Shown: positions 9,101-17,844 of the stretch, one piece after another
How positions within the stretch are numbered: the first letter of the stretch is position 1
How the letters are laid out: each line of letters begins with the position of its first letter
Source of the DNA: Pelagibacterium sp. 26DY04
GTDB taxonomy: Bacteria; Pseudomonadota; Alphaproteobacteria; Rhizobiales; Devosiaceae
Reading direction: 5' to 3'
NCBI RefSeq assembly: GCF_031202305.1
Contig: NZ_CP101731.1
Location: 2,666,001 to 2,730,000 of the forward strand
Length of the DNA: 64,000 nt
Position numbers and translations under genes: made by a program
The notes under the pieces: model-generated
Seen by the model: the letters and a program-made list of their open reading frames with translations, nothing else
Told to the model about the DNA's origin: nothing
Database searches by the model: none

Positions 9101-9471
9101 GCCTGTGCATCGCCGCGGGCGGAAAGATCATCGCGCTCGCGGCGACCACCTTCAGTCTCTCCTGGACCCATTCGGTGGAAAGGACGCTCTGGCAGGAGCA
9201 ATGGATCGTCCGGGAGGGGAAGCTGGCGATCACGCAAGCGACTGTGCAAGGCTCGGGCGCCGGAATCGGCCTGCCCGACAATGCTGTCCGCTCCGAGGAT
9301 GGCTGGAGCTATACGCCAGACCTGCCTCCTCTGGAACGCCTCTCGCTTGCCGCCTCGGGCGCCACGCCTTCAGCCTGGACCTTATGCGCGGATGGCCAAT
9401 GCCTGGAACTTGGAGCTGCGGCGGGCGATACCGTCGAGCTATGGGCCGACGGCCAGTGCAGGACGCCGTAG
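9097..9471 (+). CDS. DUF1850 domain protein of the TAXI transporter operon
   Basis: 124 aa starting with ATGA overlap to the permease gene. It shows the DUF1850 core: a small N-terminal strand beginning SLCIAAGGKII, then FSLSWTHSVERTLWQEQW near 25-43 and paired CADGQC/WADGQC segments near the end. DUF1850 genes are regularly found next to TAXI-TRAP permeases; no function is established. No clear signal peptide is seen, only a mildly hydrophobic N-terminus. The last 163 bases of the gene overlap, on the opposite strand, the 3' end of cysG, so both reading frames are used there. Confidence 0.8.
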   Translation: MSLCIAAGGKIIALAATTFSLSWTHSVERTLWQEQWIVREGKLAITQATVQGSGAGIGLPDNAVRSEDGWSYTPDLPPLERLSLAASGATPSAWTLCADGQCLELGAAAGDTVELWADGQCRTP

Positions 9472-10868
9472 CGAACCTTCGCCTGCCCGAACACGTTGCC
9501 GATGCCGGTCAGCACCGGACCTGAAAACTCCTGGCGCGCCATCTTGCCAGGCAATTGGCTCAGCGTGCAGCGAATGACGGCCTTGCCAGACCGGCCGACA
9601 TTGGTCGCCACGACGACCGGCGTGTCCTCATCCATCCCATGGGCGATGAGGTTTTCCGCAATCTGCGGCGCGGTGCGTCCCGACATGTAATAGACATGGG
9701 TCGTCGCGGGGTCGGCCAAGGCCCGCCAATCGAGATTGCGCGGCAACTCCCCATCGCGCGCATGGCCGGTTACGAAACGCACCGACTGCGCGCAATCGCG
9801 ATGCGTGAGCGAAACGCCCAGTTCCGCCGCCAACGCGAACGCGGCCGAGATTCCAGGGATCACCGTTACCGGTATCCCATGATCGGCCAGCGCGGCGATC
9901 TCTTCACCGGCGCGCCCGAACAGCATCGGATCGCCCGATTTGAGCCGAACCACATGCCGGCCTTTACTGGCCAGCTCGAGCATCAACGCGTTGATATCTT
10001 CCTGCCGGCAGCTTTCGCGCCGTGCGCGCTTGCCGACCAGAATGCGCTTGGCCTCGCGGCGTGCCAGTTCCAGAACCTCGTCGGAAACCAGATCATCGAA
10101 CAGGATCACATCGGCCGATTGCAGGGCGCGGACGGCCTTGATCGTGAGATATTCGGCGTCGCCAGGCCCCGCGCCCACCAGCGTCACGCGGCCTTGCGGA
10201 GCCCCACGAGCGTCGTCGAGCAAGGCTCGTTCATCGCCTGCGGGCGCTTGGCCCGAAAAGCTCAGATCGGCAAATCGCTCCCACAATGCGCGGCGCTCAG
10301 CTCCAGGCTTGAGCCGTTCGAGCACTTGCCCGCGCAGCTTCTGCGCCAGCCTCGCCCATTGGCTCAGCGTCTCTGGCAGCAGCGTCTCGATCCGCCGCCG
10401 CACAGCCTGCCCCAGGATCGGCGCGGCCCCATTGGTGGAGATGCCCACCACCAATGGCGAGCGGTTGACGATGGCGCCAAACTGGAACTGGCAGTGTTCG
10501 GGCTTGTCGATGACATTGACCGGAACGCCGTGCTCGCGCGCCATCGCGACGAAAGCTTCCGCTTCCTCCTCCTCACAATCGCCGACCGCCATCGCGAGGC
10601 CCTGCCATTGGGCATGTCGCCAATGGTTCTCTGCAACCGTCACCGCGCCGCGCGTCGCGAGAGCCTGCATGTCGGCGCAGGGATGATCGGCATGGACTTC
10701 AACCTGCGCCCCGGCGGCCGCCAGCAGCTCGGCCTTCCATGCAGCCGGTTCCTCTCCGCCGGCGACCAGCACGCGCTTGCCTTTGAGATCGAAGAAAACC
10801 GGCAGGCAATCGAGGGCGCCCATGCGCGGGCGTTCAGCCTCACTCGGCTGCCGCGAGACGATGTGCAT
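9309..10868 (-). CDS. cysG: Siroheme synthase CysG (dehydrogenase/ferrochelatase + uroporphyrinogen III methyltransferase)
   Basis: 519 aa from ATG 10868, which has AGGAGAA seven bases upstream and lies 29 bases inside the 3' end of nasA. The N-terminal third is the precorrin-2 dehydrogenase/ferrochelatase (LPVFFDLKGKRVLVAGG; NVIDKPEHCQFQF; VGISTNGAAPIL). The C-terminal part is the SAM-dependent methyltransferase (VTLVGAGPGDAEYLT, VGKRA, RLKSGDPMLFGR, PGISAAFALAAELGVSLTHRD). It makes siroheme for NirB of the same operon. By eye, the usual GGG of the NAD-binding loop is written AGGEEPA, and the residue aligning with E. coli Ser128 is Thr. The protein is about 60 residues longer than E. coli CysG at the C-terminus; that tail reads antisense to the DUF1850 gene and has no recognisable domain. 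Confidence 0.95.
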   Translation of the reverse strand: MHIVSRQPSEAERPRMGALDCLPVFFDLKGKRVLVAGGEEPAAWKAELLAAAGAQVEVHADHPCADMQALATRGAVTVAENHWRHAQWQGLAMAVGDCEEEEAEAFVAMAREHGVPVNVIDKPEHCQFQFGAIVNRSPLVVGISTNGAAPILGQAVRRRIETLLPETLSQWARLAQKLRGQVLERLKPGAERRALWERFADLSFSGQAPAGDERALLDDARGAPQGRVTLVGAGPGDAEYLTIKAVRALQSADVILFDDLVSDEVLELARREAKRILVGKRARRESCRQEDINALMLELASKGRHVVRLKSGDPMLFGRAGEEIAALADHGIPVTVIPGISAAFALAAELGVSLTHRDCAQSVRFVTGHARDGELPRNLDWRALADPATTHVYYMSGRTAPQIAENLIAHGMDEDTPVVVATNVGRSGKAVIRCTLSQLPGKMARQEFSGPVLTGIGNVFGQAKVRYGVLHWPSAHSSTVSPAAAPSSRHWPSAHKVQAEGVAPEAASERRSRGGRSGV

Positions 10869-13473
10869 CGACAATTCTCCTGATTTCCGTGCGACACGAG
10901 CCGCAATTGGTTCCAGCCTTGAGCACCGCTCCGACGGCATCGACACTGCCGCATTCGCCGCTCGCCACGACCTCCGCGATCTGGTTGGCACCCACCCCGA
11001 AACACGAGCAGACCAGCGGACCGGGGTCGGGCCGGTCGGCGCCCGGACGCCCCGAAAGGATCATGCCCCGCGTCAGCGCATCGGCATGACGCTGTCCCAG
11101 TTGCGACACCACCCATTGCCGCGCCGCAAGCACAGGGTCGGGCGCAAGATAGAGAGCGCCGGAGAGCACATCTCCAACGAAATGCGCAGCGCTGAACCGC
11201 CCGGTCCGAGCATCGATGTTTGTGATGACGGGCGCATCCTCGGAAACACCCAGCAGCGAGCGGGCGAGCGTCATCATATTGGTTTGCGGCGAGAACACTG
11301 CGATCTCGGCCCGCCAACCCGCTTCGGCCTTAGCCAGCGCCCAATAGTCCACCGTCTCAAAATCGGGACGCCGCCCGCTGACCAGGAAACCGTAGAGCGC
11401 TACATCGACCGGCGCGAGGCTGACCCGCCCCGATTTAAGCCCCGGCTGCCCTGACTGTGGATCGGTGCGCGGTGCGACCAGCGCGTTGATCCGGCCCGAG
11501 GACGACGTTTCCTCGGTCCAGTGCATGGGAACGAAGACGCTGCCCTTTTGCTGCCGCTCGCTGACCAGGGCGCGCATAATGGCCGAGCCATGCCCGTTCT
11601 CGAGCCGCACCAATTGCGTGCGCCGGATCGAGAACTTCGCCGCATCGTCAGGATGCAGTTCCGCGAACGGCTCCGCGAAATGCGCCGAGAGCCGTGCCGC
11701 GCGACCGGTACGCGTCATGGTATGCCAATGATCGCGCACCCGGCCCGAATTGAGGATCAACGTACCTGGAACGGCCGATTTCGCCGGTGGCGGGCTGAGC
11801 GGCACGATCCGCGCCTTCCCGTCAGGCGTATAAAACCCGCCCGCAGCAAAGAACCGCCCCCCGCGCTTTCCTCTGCGCGGCACCGGCCATTGAACCGGCT
11901 GCAGCCCATCATAGTCGCCATCGGCGAGGCCCGAGATGTCGAAGTCCCGGCTCCCACGGTTCCCGAGTCCTGACAATTGGGCATGTTCGGCAAAGATTTC
12001 AGCCGGGGAGGCGTAGTCGAACCCGGCAAACCCCATGCGCCTGGCCACTTCGCAGATGATCCACCAATCCGGACGCGCCTCCCCCGGCACCGGCAGAAAG
12101 GCCCGCTGGCGCGAGATGCAGCGCTCGGAATTGGTGACGCTTCCCGACTTCTCGCCCCACCCCGCCGCCGGCAGGAAAATATCCGCCTGCCGCGCCGTAT
12201 CGGTCGAAGCGAACATGTCCGAGACGATCACCGTCTCGCACGCGGCGAGCGCCGCGCGTGCCCTGTCGGCGTCGGGAAGTGAAACCAACGGATTTGTCGC
12301 CATGACCCAGACGGCGCGAATGCGCCCGTCCGTAATCGCGTCGAACATCTCCACCGCCTTGAGGCCCGGCTTGCGCGCAATTTGCGGCGCATTCCAAAAG
12401 GCAGCGACATCACCGGCCTTGTCGAAATCCATATGCGCGGCCAGCATGTTGGCGAGTCCACCCACCTCGCGCCCGCCCATGGCATTGGGCTGGCCGGTGA
12501 CCGAAAACGGCCCCATGCCCGGCCGTCCGATCCGGCCGGTCGCGAGGTGGCAGTTGAGAATGGCGCTGACCTTGTCGGTGCCCGAAGTCGATTGGTTCAC
12601 CCCTTGCGAATAGACCGTGACGACCTTTTCGGTCTGGGTGAAAAGGTCGAAAAACAGTGCCACATCGGCAGCTGCAAGCCCTGTGGCCTGAGCCACATGC
12701 GCTATCGTCCAGTCCTCGGCGGCATCCAGGGCTTCCGAAATGCCCATGGTGTGTTCGCCGATATAGCGGGCGTCGAACGCTCCGGCATTGGCAAGGTGCG
12801 AGAACAGGCCAAGGAACAGCGCCACGTCCCCATCCGGCGCGATAGAGAGGTGCAAATCGGCACCCTCGGCGGCATTGGTCCGCCGGGGATCGATCACCAC
12901 CACGCGCATGTCGCGATTGGCCTCGCGCGCGGCATTGAGCCGTTGGAACAAGATAGGATGGCACCAGGCAAGGTTGGAACCGACAAGCACGACAAGATCT
13001 GCCAGTTCGAGATCTTCATACGCTCCGGGCACGGTATCGGACCCGAAAGCCCGCTTGTGCCCGGCCACCGAGGACGCCATGCACAGGCGCGAATTGGTGT
13101 CGATATTGGCCGTGCCGATGAAACCTTTCATCAGCTTGTTGGCAACGTAATAGTCTTCGGTCAGCAATTGCCCCGAACCATAGAGCGCCACCGCATCCGG
13201 CCCATGCTCGGCGACGGTGGCGCTCAACGTTTCGGCGACGGCATCGAGTGCCGCCGGCCAATCGACGCGCTCACCCCCTATCATCGGATAGAGTTGCCGC
13301 CCCTCCAGCCCAAGCGTTTCGCCCAGCGCCGACCCTTTCGAGCACAACCGCCCGAAATTGGCCGGGTGTTCGGGATCGCCTGCGATCGCCACGCGTCCAT
13401 CGGCGTCCGGGGTCGCCAGAACCCCGCAGCCCACGCCGCAATAAGGACAGGTCGTTCGAATGGGCCTGGTCAT
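10840..13473 (-). CDS. nasA: Assimilatory nitrate reductase, molybdopterin catalytic subunit with C-terminal [2Fe-2S] domain
   Basis: 877 aa, ATG 13473 one base after the nirD stop (TGAGATG). The N-terminal [4Fe-4S] motif is CPYCGVGCGV with the fourth Cys in RLCSKGS; molybdopterin-binding blocks follow (NIDTNSRLCMASS, GSNLAWCHPI, VIDPRRT, GVNQSTSGTDK, TGRIGRPGMGPFSVTGQPNAMGGREVG). There is no Tat signal, so it is the cytoplasmic NasA/NarB type. The last 60 residues form a BFD-like [2Fe-2S] domain with Cys822, 824, 857 and 860 (CSCFGVG ... NCGSC), common in Nas enzymes taking electrons from NAD(P)H or ferredoxin partners. It reduces nitrate to nitrite for NirBD. Confidence 0.96.
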   Translation of the reverse strand: MTRPIRTTCPYCGVGCGVLATPDADGRVAIAGDPEHPANFGRLCSKGSALGETLGLEGRQLYPMIGGERVDWPAALDAVAETLSATVAEHGPDAVALYGSGQLLTEDYYVANKLMKGFIGTANIDTNSRLCMASSVAGHKRAFGSDTVPGAYEDLELADLVVLVGSNLAWCHPILFQRLNAAREANRDMRVVVIDPRRTNAAEGADLHLSIAPDGDVALFLGLFSHLANAGAFDARYIGEHTMGISEALDAAEDWTIAHVAQATGLAAADVALFFDLFTQTEKVVTVYSQGVNQSTSGTDKVSAILNCHLATGRIGRPGMGPFSVTGQPNAMGGREVGGLANMLAAHMDFDKAGDVAAFWNAPQIARKPGLKAVEMFDAITDGRIRAVWVMATNPLVSLPDADRARAALAACETVIVSDMFASTDTARQADIFLPAAGWGEKSGSVTNSERCISRQRAFLPVPGEARPDWWIICEVARRMGFAGFDYASPAEIFAEHAQLSGLGNRGSRDFDISGLADGDYDGLQPVQWPVPRRGKRGGRFFAAGGFYTPDGKARIVPLSPPPAKSAVPGTLILNSGRVRDHWHTMTRTGRAARLSAHFAEPFAELHPDDAAKFSIRRTQLVRLENGHGSAIMRALVSERQQKGSVFVPMHWTEETSSSGRINALVAPRTDPQSGQPGLKSGRVSLAPVDVALYGFLVSGRRPDFETVDYWALAKAEAGWRAEIAVFSPQTNMMTLARSLLGVSEDAPVITNIDARTGRFSAAHFVGDVLSGALYLAPDPVLAARQWVVSQLGQRHADALTRGMILSGRPGADRPDPGPLVCSCFGVGANQIAEVVASGECGSVDAVGAVLKAGTNCGSCRTEIRRIVDAHRLAAAE

Positions 13474-13474
13474 C

Positions 13475-13810
13475 TCACTCGGCCGCCACCGCCAGCGCGA
13501 TATTGGCGTCGATCAGGATGGCCTCCCCTTCGCGCCGGAGCGCAAAGGTGCGGACCTGTCCCTCATCGGCGCCCTGCGCCTGTCCCGTTTCGAGCGAAAA
13601 CACCCAATTGTGCAGGGGACAGGTCACCTGCGCCCCGTGCACGATCCCCTGGCTCAGCGGCCCGCCCTTGTGCGGGCAGCGATCCTCGATGGCATAAACC
13701 TCGTTGGCGGCGGTCCGGAACACGGCAATCCGGCCGATAGGCGTATTGATGCACCGCGCGCCGCGGAGGGGAATATCGGAAAGATGTCCGATCTTGATCC
13801 ACTCGCTCAT
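13475..13810 (-). CDS. nirD: Nitrite reductase (NAD(P)H) small subunit
   Basis: 111 aa from ATG 13810, with GGAGTGAG just upstream; a GTG nine bases earlier would also be in frame. It has a Rieske-like fold with CPHKGGPLSQG and CPLHNWVF, retaining the Cys-x-His pairs (CPH, CPLH) that bind a [2Fe-2S] cluster in this subgroup, unlike E. coli NirD where they are lost. It lies between nirB (stop at 13816) and nasA (start at 13473) in a tightly packed operon, and is the partner of NirB in reducing nitrite to ammonium. Confidence 0.95.
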   Translation of the reverse strand: MSEWIKIGHLSDIPLRGARCINTPIGRIAVFRTAANEVYAIEDRCPHKGGPLSQGIVHGAQVTCPLHNWVFSLETGQAQGADEGQVRTFALRREGEAILIDANIALAVAAE

Positions 13811-13815
13811 CGCGC

Positions 13816-16263
13816 TCACTCCGCTGCCTGGGGGAAACCGAATTCAGCCATGGCGGCGAATTCATGGGCGTCCTTGCCGTTGACCCGCTCTTCCCACGGA
13901 TCGACTTGCGCGAACTTCTGGGAATGAACGAAACGGTCGAAATAATACCGGCGCTTTTCGACGTCCTCGACGATATTGGCCCTGATCGAATCCGACCCTA
14001 CCCGCTTGGCCCATTTGTAGATGCGTTCGAGATAGCGCCCCTGCTCGCGATAGAGCTGAACCAGCGCCACGATGATCTCCAGCGCCTCGTCCTCGGTCCT
14101 GGCGTGGCAGAGCACTTCGGTGCCCTTGATGTCGAGCCCCGCCGCCCCGGCAAAATGGATTTCGTAGCCTGAATCGACGCAAACCACGCCCACATCCTTG
14201 CAGGTCGCTTCCGCACAGTTCCGTGGACATCCCGACACCGCCATCTTGACCTTGGCCGGCGTCCAGCTTCCCCACATGAACTTTTCGATCCGTACCCCAA
14301 GTCCGGTCGAATCCTGGGTTCCGAACCGGCACCAGTCCGATCCCACGCACGTTTTGACGGTGCGCAACCCTTTGGCATAGGCGGCGCCCGAGACCATGCC
14401 GGCCGCATTAAGGTCCGCCCAAACGCTTGGCAGGTCTTCCTTCTTGACGCCCAACAGATCGATGCGCTGGCCGCCCGTCACCTTGATGGTGGGAATGGCG
14501 AACTTGTCGGCCACATCGGCTATTGCCCGCAATTCGCGAGGATTGGTGATCCCGCCCCACATGCGCGGCACCACCGAATAGGTGCCGTCCTTCTGGATGT
14601 TTGCGTGCACCCGCTCGTTGATAAAGCGGCTCTGGTTGTCGTCCTCGTACTCACCCGGCCAGGTCGAAAGCAGGTAGTAGTTGAGCGCCGGCCGGCACTT
14701 GGCGCAGCCACAGGAGGTCTTCCATTCGAGCTCCTGCATGACCGCCGGAATGGACTTCAATTCCTTGGCGACGATCAGCCGGCGCACCTCGTCATGGCCG
14801 AAATCGGTGCAGGGGCAGACCGGCTGGATTGCGGCCGGGTTGTAGGCATCCCCCAGTGTCGCGGCGAGCAGCTTTTCCACCAGCCCCGTGCACGAGCCGC
14901 AGCTCGCCGAGGCCTTGGTGTGCGCCCGCACATCGTCGAGGTTCTTGAGCCCCTTGCCCGCGATCGCGCCGGTGATCGCCGATTTGCATACGCCGTTGCA
15001 GCCGCAGATTTCTGCATCATCCGGCAAGGCTGCAACGGCCGCCATAGGGTCCAGCTCGGCCCCTCCCTGATAGGCCTGGCCGAAAATGAGCGTGTCGCGC
15101 ATCGGGGTAATGTCCTCGCCGCGCTTCAACAAATCGAAAAACCAGGCGCCATCGCCGGTTTCACCGTAAAGCACGGCGCCCACGATACGGTCGTCCTTGA
15201 GCACGACACGCTTGTAGACACCGGCAGCCGCGTCGCGCAGCACGATCTCCTCGCGGTCCTCGGCATCGGCGAAATCGCCGGCCGAATAGAGATTGACGCC
15301 GGTGACCTTGAGCTGAGTGGCCGTCTTGACCGGAGCGAAGGCCGCTTGCGTTCCGGTGAGCGTCCTGGCTGCCACCTTGGCCATCTCATAGAGCGGAGCG
15401 ACAAGGCCATAGACAACGCCCTGATGCTCGACGCATTCGCCGAACGCGAGAATATCAGGATCCGAGGTCAGCATCTGATCGCTGACGACAATGCCGCGCT
15501 CCACATGCAGCCCCGCATCGGTGGCGATGCGGGTTTCAGGGCGGATGCCCACGGCCATGACGACGATATCGGCATCATAGACCGTCCCGTCCTCGAGCAG
15601 CACGGCTTCAACGCGGTCCTCGCCCAGTATGGCCTTGGTCTGCGCCTTGCAGTGGATGGTGATGCCCCGGCTTTCGAGCTCGCGTTGCAGCAGGTAGCCA
15701 GCCGCCGGATCGAGCTGGCGCTCCATCAGGTGCCCCATAAGGTGCAGCACCACGACCTCCATGCCGCGATTGCGCAGCGCCGCGGCAGCCTCAAGGCCCA
15801 GCAGCCCGCCGCCGATCACCACGGCGCGTGAGCCGGGCTTTTGCGCCGCGGCAATCATCGTTTCCACATCGTCGAGATCGCGGAAGGCAACCACTCCCGG
15901 CAAATCCTTGCCGGCGACCGGAATGATGAAGGGCGCCGAGCCGGTGGCGATCACCAGCCTGTCATATGGCGTTTCCACACCATTGGCGTGCACGGTCTTT
16001 GCAGCTCGGTCGATCCGGGTCACCGTCTGCCCAAACCGGCAGTCCACCCCATTGGCCGCGTACCAGTCGGCGTCGTGGGTCACGATCTCCTGATAGGTCT
16101 TCTCCCCCGCGAGCACCGGGGAAAGCATGATGCGGTTATAGTTGCCGCGCGGCTCGGACCCGAAAAGGGTCACCTGATAGCGTTGAGGATCGGCCTCGAA
16201 CAGGTGCTCGAGCATGCGGCCTGAGGCCATGCCTGCACCAATGACGACGAGTCTTTCAGTCAT
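13816..16263 (-). CDS. nirB: Nitrite reductase (NAD(P)H) large subunit
   Basis: 815 aa; ATG 16263 (MTERLVVIGAGMASG) follows the transporter stop by 11 bases. The open frame upstream of this ATG is only antisense-type extension. Domains: FAD-binding VVIGAGMASGRM at 5-16, NADH-binding AVVIGGGLLGLEAAAAL near 145, NirB-type BFD [2Fe-2S] region (CGCNGVCKSAITGAI ... CGSCTGL), then the ferredoxin-like and siroheme/[4Fe-4S] half with Cys639 and Cys645 (TCVGSDWCRFGTQ) and Cys679 and Cys683 (SGCPRNC). This is the complete soluble assimilatory enzyme that reduces nitrite to ammonium with six electrons. Confidence 0.97.
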   Translation of the reverse strand: MTERLVVIGAGMASGRMLEHLFEADPQRYQVTLFGSEPRGNYNRIMLSPVLAGEKTYQEIVTHDADWYAANGVDCRFGQTVTRIDRAAKTVHANGVETPYDRLVIATGSAPFIIPVAGKDLPGVVAFRDLDDVETMIAAAQKPGSRAVVIGGGLLGLEAAAALRNRGMEVVVLHLMGHLMERQLDPAAGYLLQRELESRGITIHCKAQTKAILGEDRVEAVLLEDGTVYDADIVVMAVGIRPETRIATDAGLHVERGIVVSDQMLTSDPDILAFGECVEHQGVVYGLVAPLYEMAKVAARTLTGTQAAFAPVKTATQLKVTGVNLYSAGDFADAEDREEIVLRDAAAGVYKRVVLKDDRIVGAVLYGETGDGAWFFDLLKRGEDITPMRDTLIFGQAYQGGAELDPMAAVAALPDDAEICGCNGVCKSAITGAIAGKGLKNLDDVRAHTKASASCGSCTGLVEKLLAATLGDAYNPAAIQPVCPCTDFGHDEVRRLIVAKELKSIPAVMQELEWKTSCGCAKCRPALNYYLLSTWPGEYEDDNQSRFINERVHANIQKDGTYSVVPRMWGGITNPRELRAIADVADKFAIPTIKVTGGQRIDLLGVKKEDLPSVWADLNAAGMVSGAAYAKGLRTVKTCVGSDWCRFGTQDSTGLGVRIEKFMWGSWTPAKVKMAVSGCPRNCAEATCKDVGVVCVDSGYEIHFAGAAGLDIKGTEVLCHARTEDEALEIIVALVQLYREQGRYLERIYKWAKRVGSDSIRANIVEDVEKRRYYFDRFVHSQKFAQVDPWEERVNGKDAHEFAAMAEFGFPQAAE

Positions 16264-16274
16264 GATGATACTCT

Positions 16275-17510
16275 TTATTCGGCGGCTATTGGGACGGCCT
16301 GGGCCGTACGGCGGTCGATGCTGCGCACCGAGAGGTGCATCCAGACCAGCGAAACAAGGACAATGGCGAACAGCAGCATGAAGCAGCTCGTCCACATGCC
16401 GGTGCGCTCGTTGAGCACGCCAAAGGCGATGGGGAGAACGAAGCCGCCCAGCCCGCCGATCATCCCGACCAGCCCACCGACCGCACCGACCGAACCGGGG
16501 TAATAGGCCGGAATGTGCTTGTAGACGGCGGCCTTGCCCAAGCTCATGAAGAAGCCCAGCACGAAAGCGACGGCGATAAAGCCGACCGCGCCAAGTTGCG
16601 GGAAGGACAGAACGAAGGTGGCGGCCGCCGAGACGATCAGCGTCCAATACATCACCGTGCGCGCGCCGTGGCGGTCGGAAAGGTGCCCGCCATAGGCCCT
16701 GAAGATCGACGCGGGGATGGAGTAGAACGCCGCGATCATCCCGGCGGTCTGGATATCGAAGCCATAGACTTCGATGAGGTAGCGCGGCAGCCACAGCGAA
16801 AGCGCGACAAAGGCGCCGAAGGCGAAGAAATAGTAGAGGGAAAAGCGCCAGACCTGCAGGTTCCTGAGCGGCGCGAATTCCTCGGCAAGGCTGCGGCCCT
16901 TGCCCCCCGACGCGCGCCGCTCCGCGATCACGGGATCGTCTTCGGTGCTGAACCAGAACACCACCGCCATGATGGCCAGCACCGCCGCCCACACCAACGC
17001 GACGGCCTGCCAGCCCAGCGCCACCATCACGAAGGGTGCCGCGAATTTGGTCACTGCCGCCCCGACATTGCCGACCCCGAAGATCCCCAGCGCGGTGCCC
17101 TGCTTGCCCGCCGGATAGAAGCGGGAGACATAGGCCACCCCAACCGCGAACGAACCGCCGGCGATGCCCACGCCCAGCGCGGCGACCAGCATCTGCTCAT
17201 AGGTTTGCGCGAACGCCAGCAGCGCAGTCGCAGCGGCGGATGCCAGCATTGTGAGCGTATAGACCAGTCGCCCGCCGAACCGGTCCGTCCAGATGCCAAG
17301 CAGGAGCCGGATCAGCGAACCGGTTAGAACCGGCGTGCCGACCAAAAGACCGAACTGGGCCTCGGTGAGCCCCAACTGGTCTTTGATCTGCACCCCGATG
17401 ATGGAAAAGATCGTCCACACGGCAAAGCAGACGGTAAAGGCGATCGTCGACAGCGACAGCGCGCGGCCGGCGTTGGGAGCAGTCCCCGTATCGGGCATCG
17501 GTGAGGTCAT
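16275..17510 (-). CDS. narK: MFS nitrate/nitrite transporter (NarK/NasA type)
   Basis: 411 aa. ATG 17510 (MTSPMPDTG) is preferred because GGAGAG lies just upstream; ATG 17522 is an alternative without a good ribosome-binding site. Twelve hydrophobic segments are visible. Nitrate-porter features: the Arg in SLIRLLLGIWTDRFGGR, the first nitrate signature GIFGVGNVGAAVTKFAAP and the second GGLVGMIGGLGGFVLP. Bacteria with a NasST-controlled nas operon often use such an MFS importer instead of an NrtABC ABC transporter, and no ABC nitrate permease is seen here. The gene directly follows a leader terminator (17547-17617), so it is the first gene subject to NasT-dependent read-through. Confidence 0.94.
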   Translation of the reverse strand: MTSPMPDTGTAPNAGRALSLSTIAFTVCFAVWTIFSIIGVQIKDQLGLTEAQFGLLVGTPVLTGSLIRLLLGIWTDRFGGRLVYTLTMLASAAATALLAFAQTYEQMLVAALGVGIAGGSFAVGVAYVSRFYPAGKQGTALGIFGVGNVGAAVTKFAAPFVMVALGWQAVALVWAAVLAIMAVVFWFSTEDDPVIAERRASGGKGRSLAEEFAPLRNLQVWRFSLYYFFAFGAFVALSLWLPRYLIEVYGFDIQTAGMIAAFYSIPASIFRAYGGHLSDRHGARTVMYWTLIVSAAATFVLSFPQLGAVGFIAVAFVLGFFMSLGKAAVYKHIPAYYPGSVGAVGGLVGMIGGLGGFVLPIAFGVLNERTGMWTSCFMLLFAIVLVSLVWMHLSVRSIDRRTAQAVPIAAE

Positions 17511-17844
17511 CTCGCTCTCCATTCGGATGTGAGGGTCCGGTTCGTGCCAAAACAAAAACGCCGCCAACCAGCCAAGACCATGCCGCCCCGCAGGGGCGGT
17601 TGCCTCGAAAGGTTGGCGACGTTGCCAAATTGCGGCGCCCGCCATTGGACACCTATTTCACAGCGCTAAAGGCGCTTCGATTTCAGTCTTGCACGAACCG
17701 TGCCAGTTGCCCCACTCGCTCCTGGATCGAGCAATTCCAATACCTTAGTGGGAAACCACTCTGCCGGACCTGAAGCCGCGCCGCGACGACGACGGTCAAA
17801 GCCGAAGCAATCCGCCCAAAATTTACGCAGTGATTACAAAGCGC
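17511..17844 (-). promoter_or_regulatory. Leader region of the nitrate assimilation operon
   Basis: This 334-base gene-free stretch separates nasS from the nitrate transporter gene. Besides the terminator (17547-17617) it holds, on the minus strand, several short stems: 17747-17760 (5 bp, 4-nt loop), 17716-17734 (6 bp with one G-U, 7-nt loop) and AGCGCcttTaGCGCT near 17663-17677. NasT-type ANTAR proteins bind paired hairpins with six-nucleotide loops ahead of a terminator; I do not find an unambiguous pair of hexaloops, so the exact binding element is unassigned. Confidence 0.55.
17547..17617 (-). terminator. Leader (attenuator) terminator upstream of the nitrate transporter gene
   Basis: On the minus strand the outer stem GCCAACC/GGTTGGC (17611-17617 with 17563-17569) encloses a strong inner stem CCGCCCC/GGGGCGG (17583-17599, 3-nt loop). 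It is followed by GGCGTTTTTGTTTT. It ends only about 37 bases before the transporter start codon, with nasT and nasS directly upstream. This is the expected layout of NasT-controlled transcription antitermination. Confidence 0.8.

Noticed and set aside
9097..9471. DUF1850 frame as a false gene because of overlap with cysG
   Set aside because: The FSLSWTHSVE block and the coupling to the TRAP permease support a real gene; the overlap lies only in its 3' half.
12382..13740. 452-residue plus-strand frame opposite nasA and nirD
   Set aside because: The minus strand encodes complete enzymes with cofactor motifs; this frame has no family character.
16264..16992. N-terminal extension of nirB in an open frame reaching 16992
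   Set aside because: It is antisense-frame sequence inside the transporter gene; the FAD-binding start MTERLVVIGAG at 16263 is the true beginning.
17716..17760. Two small hairpins as the ANTAR two-hexaloop target
   Set aside because: Loop sizes are 4 and 7 nt in the pairing I see, not the 6-nt loops expected, so I do not name them as the NasT site.
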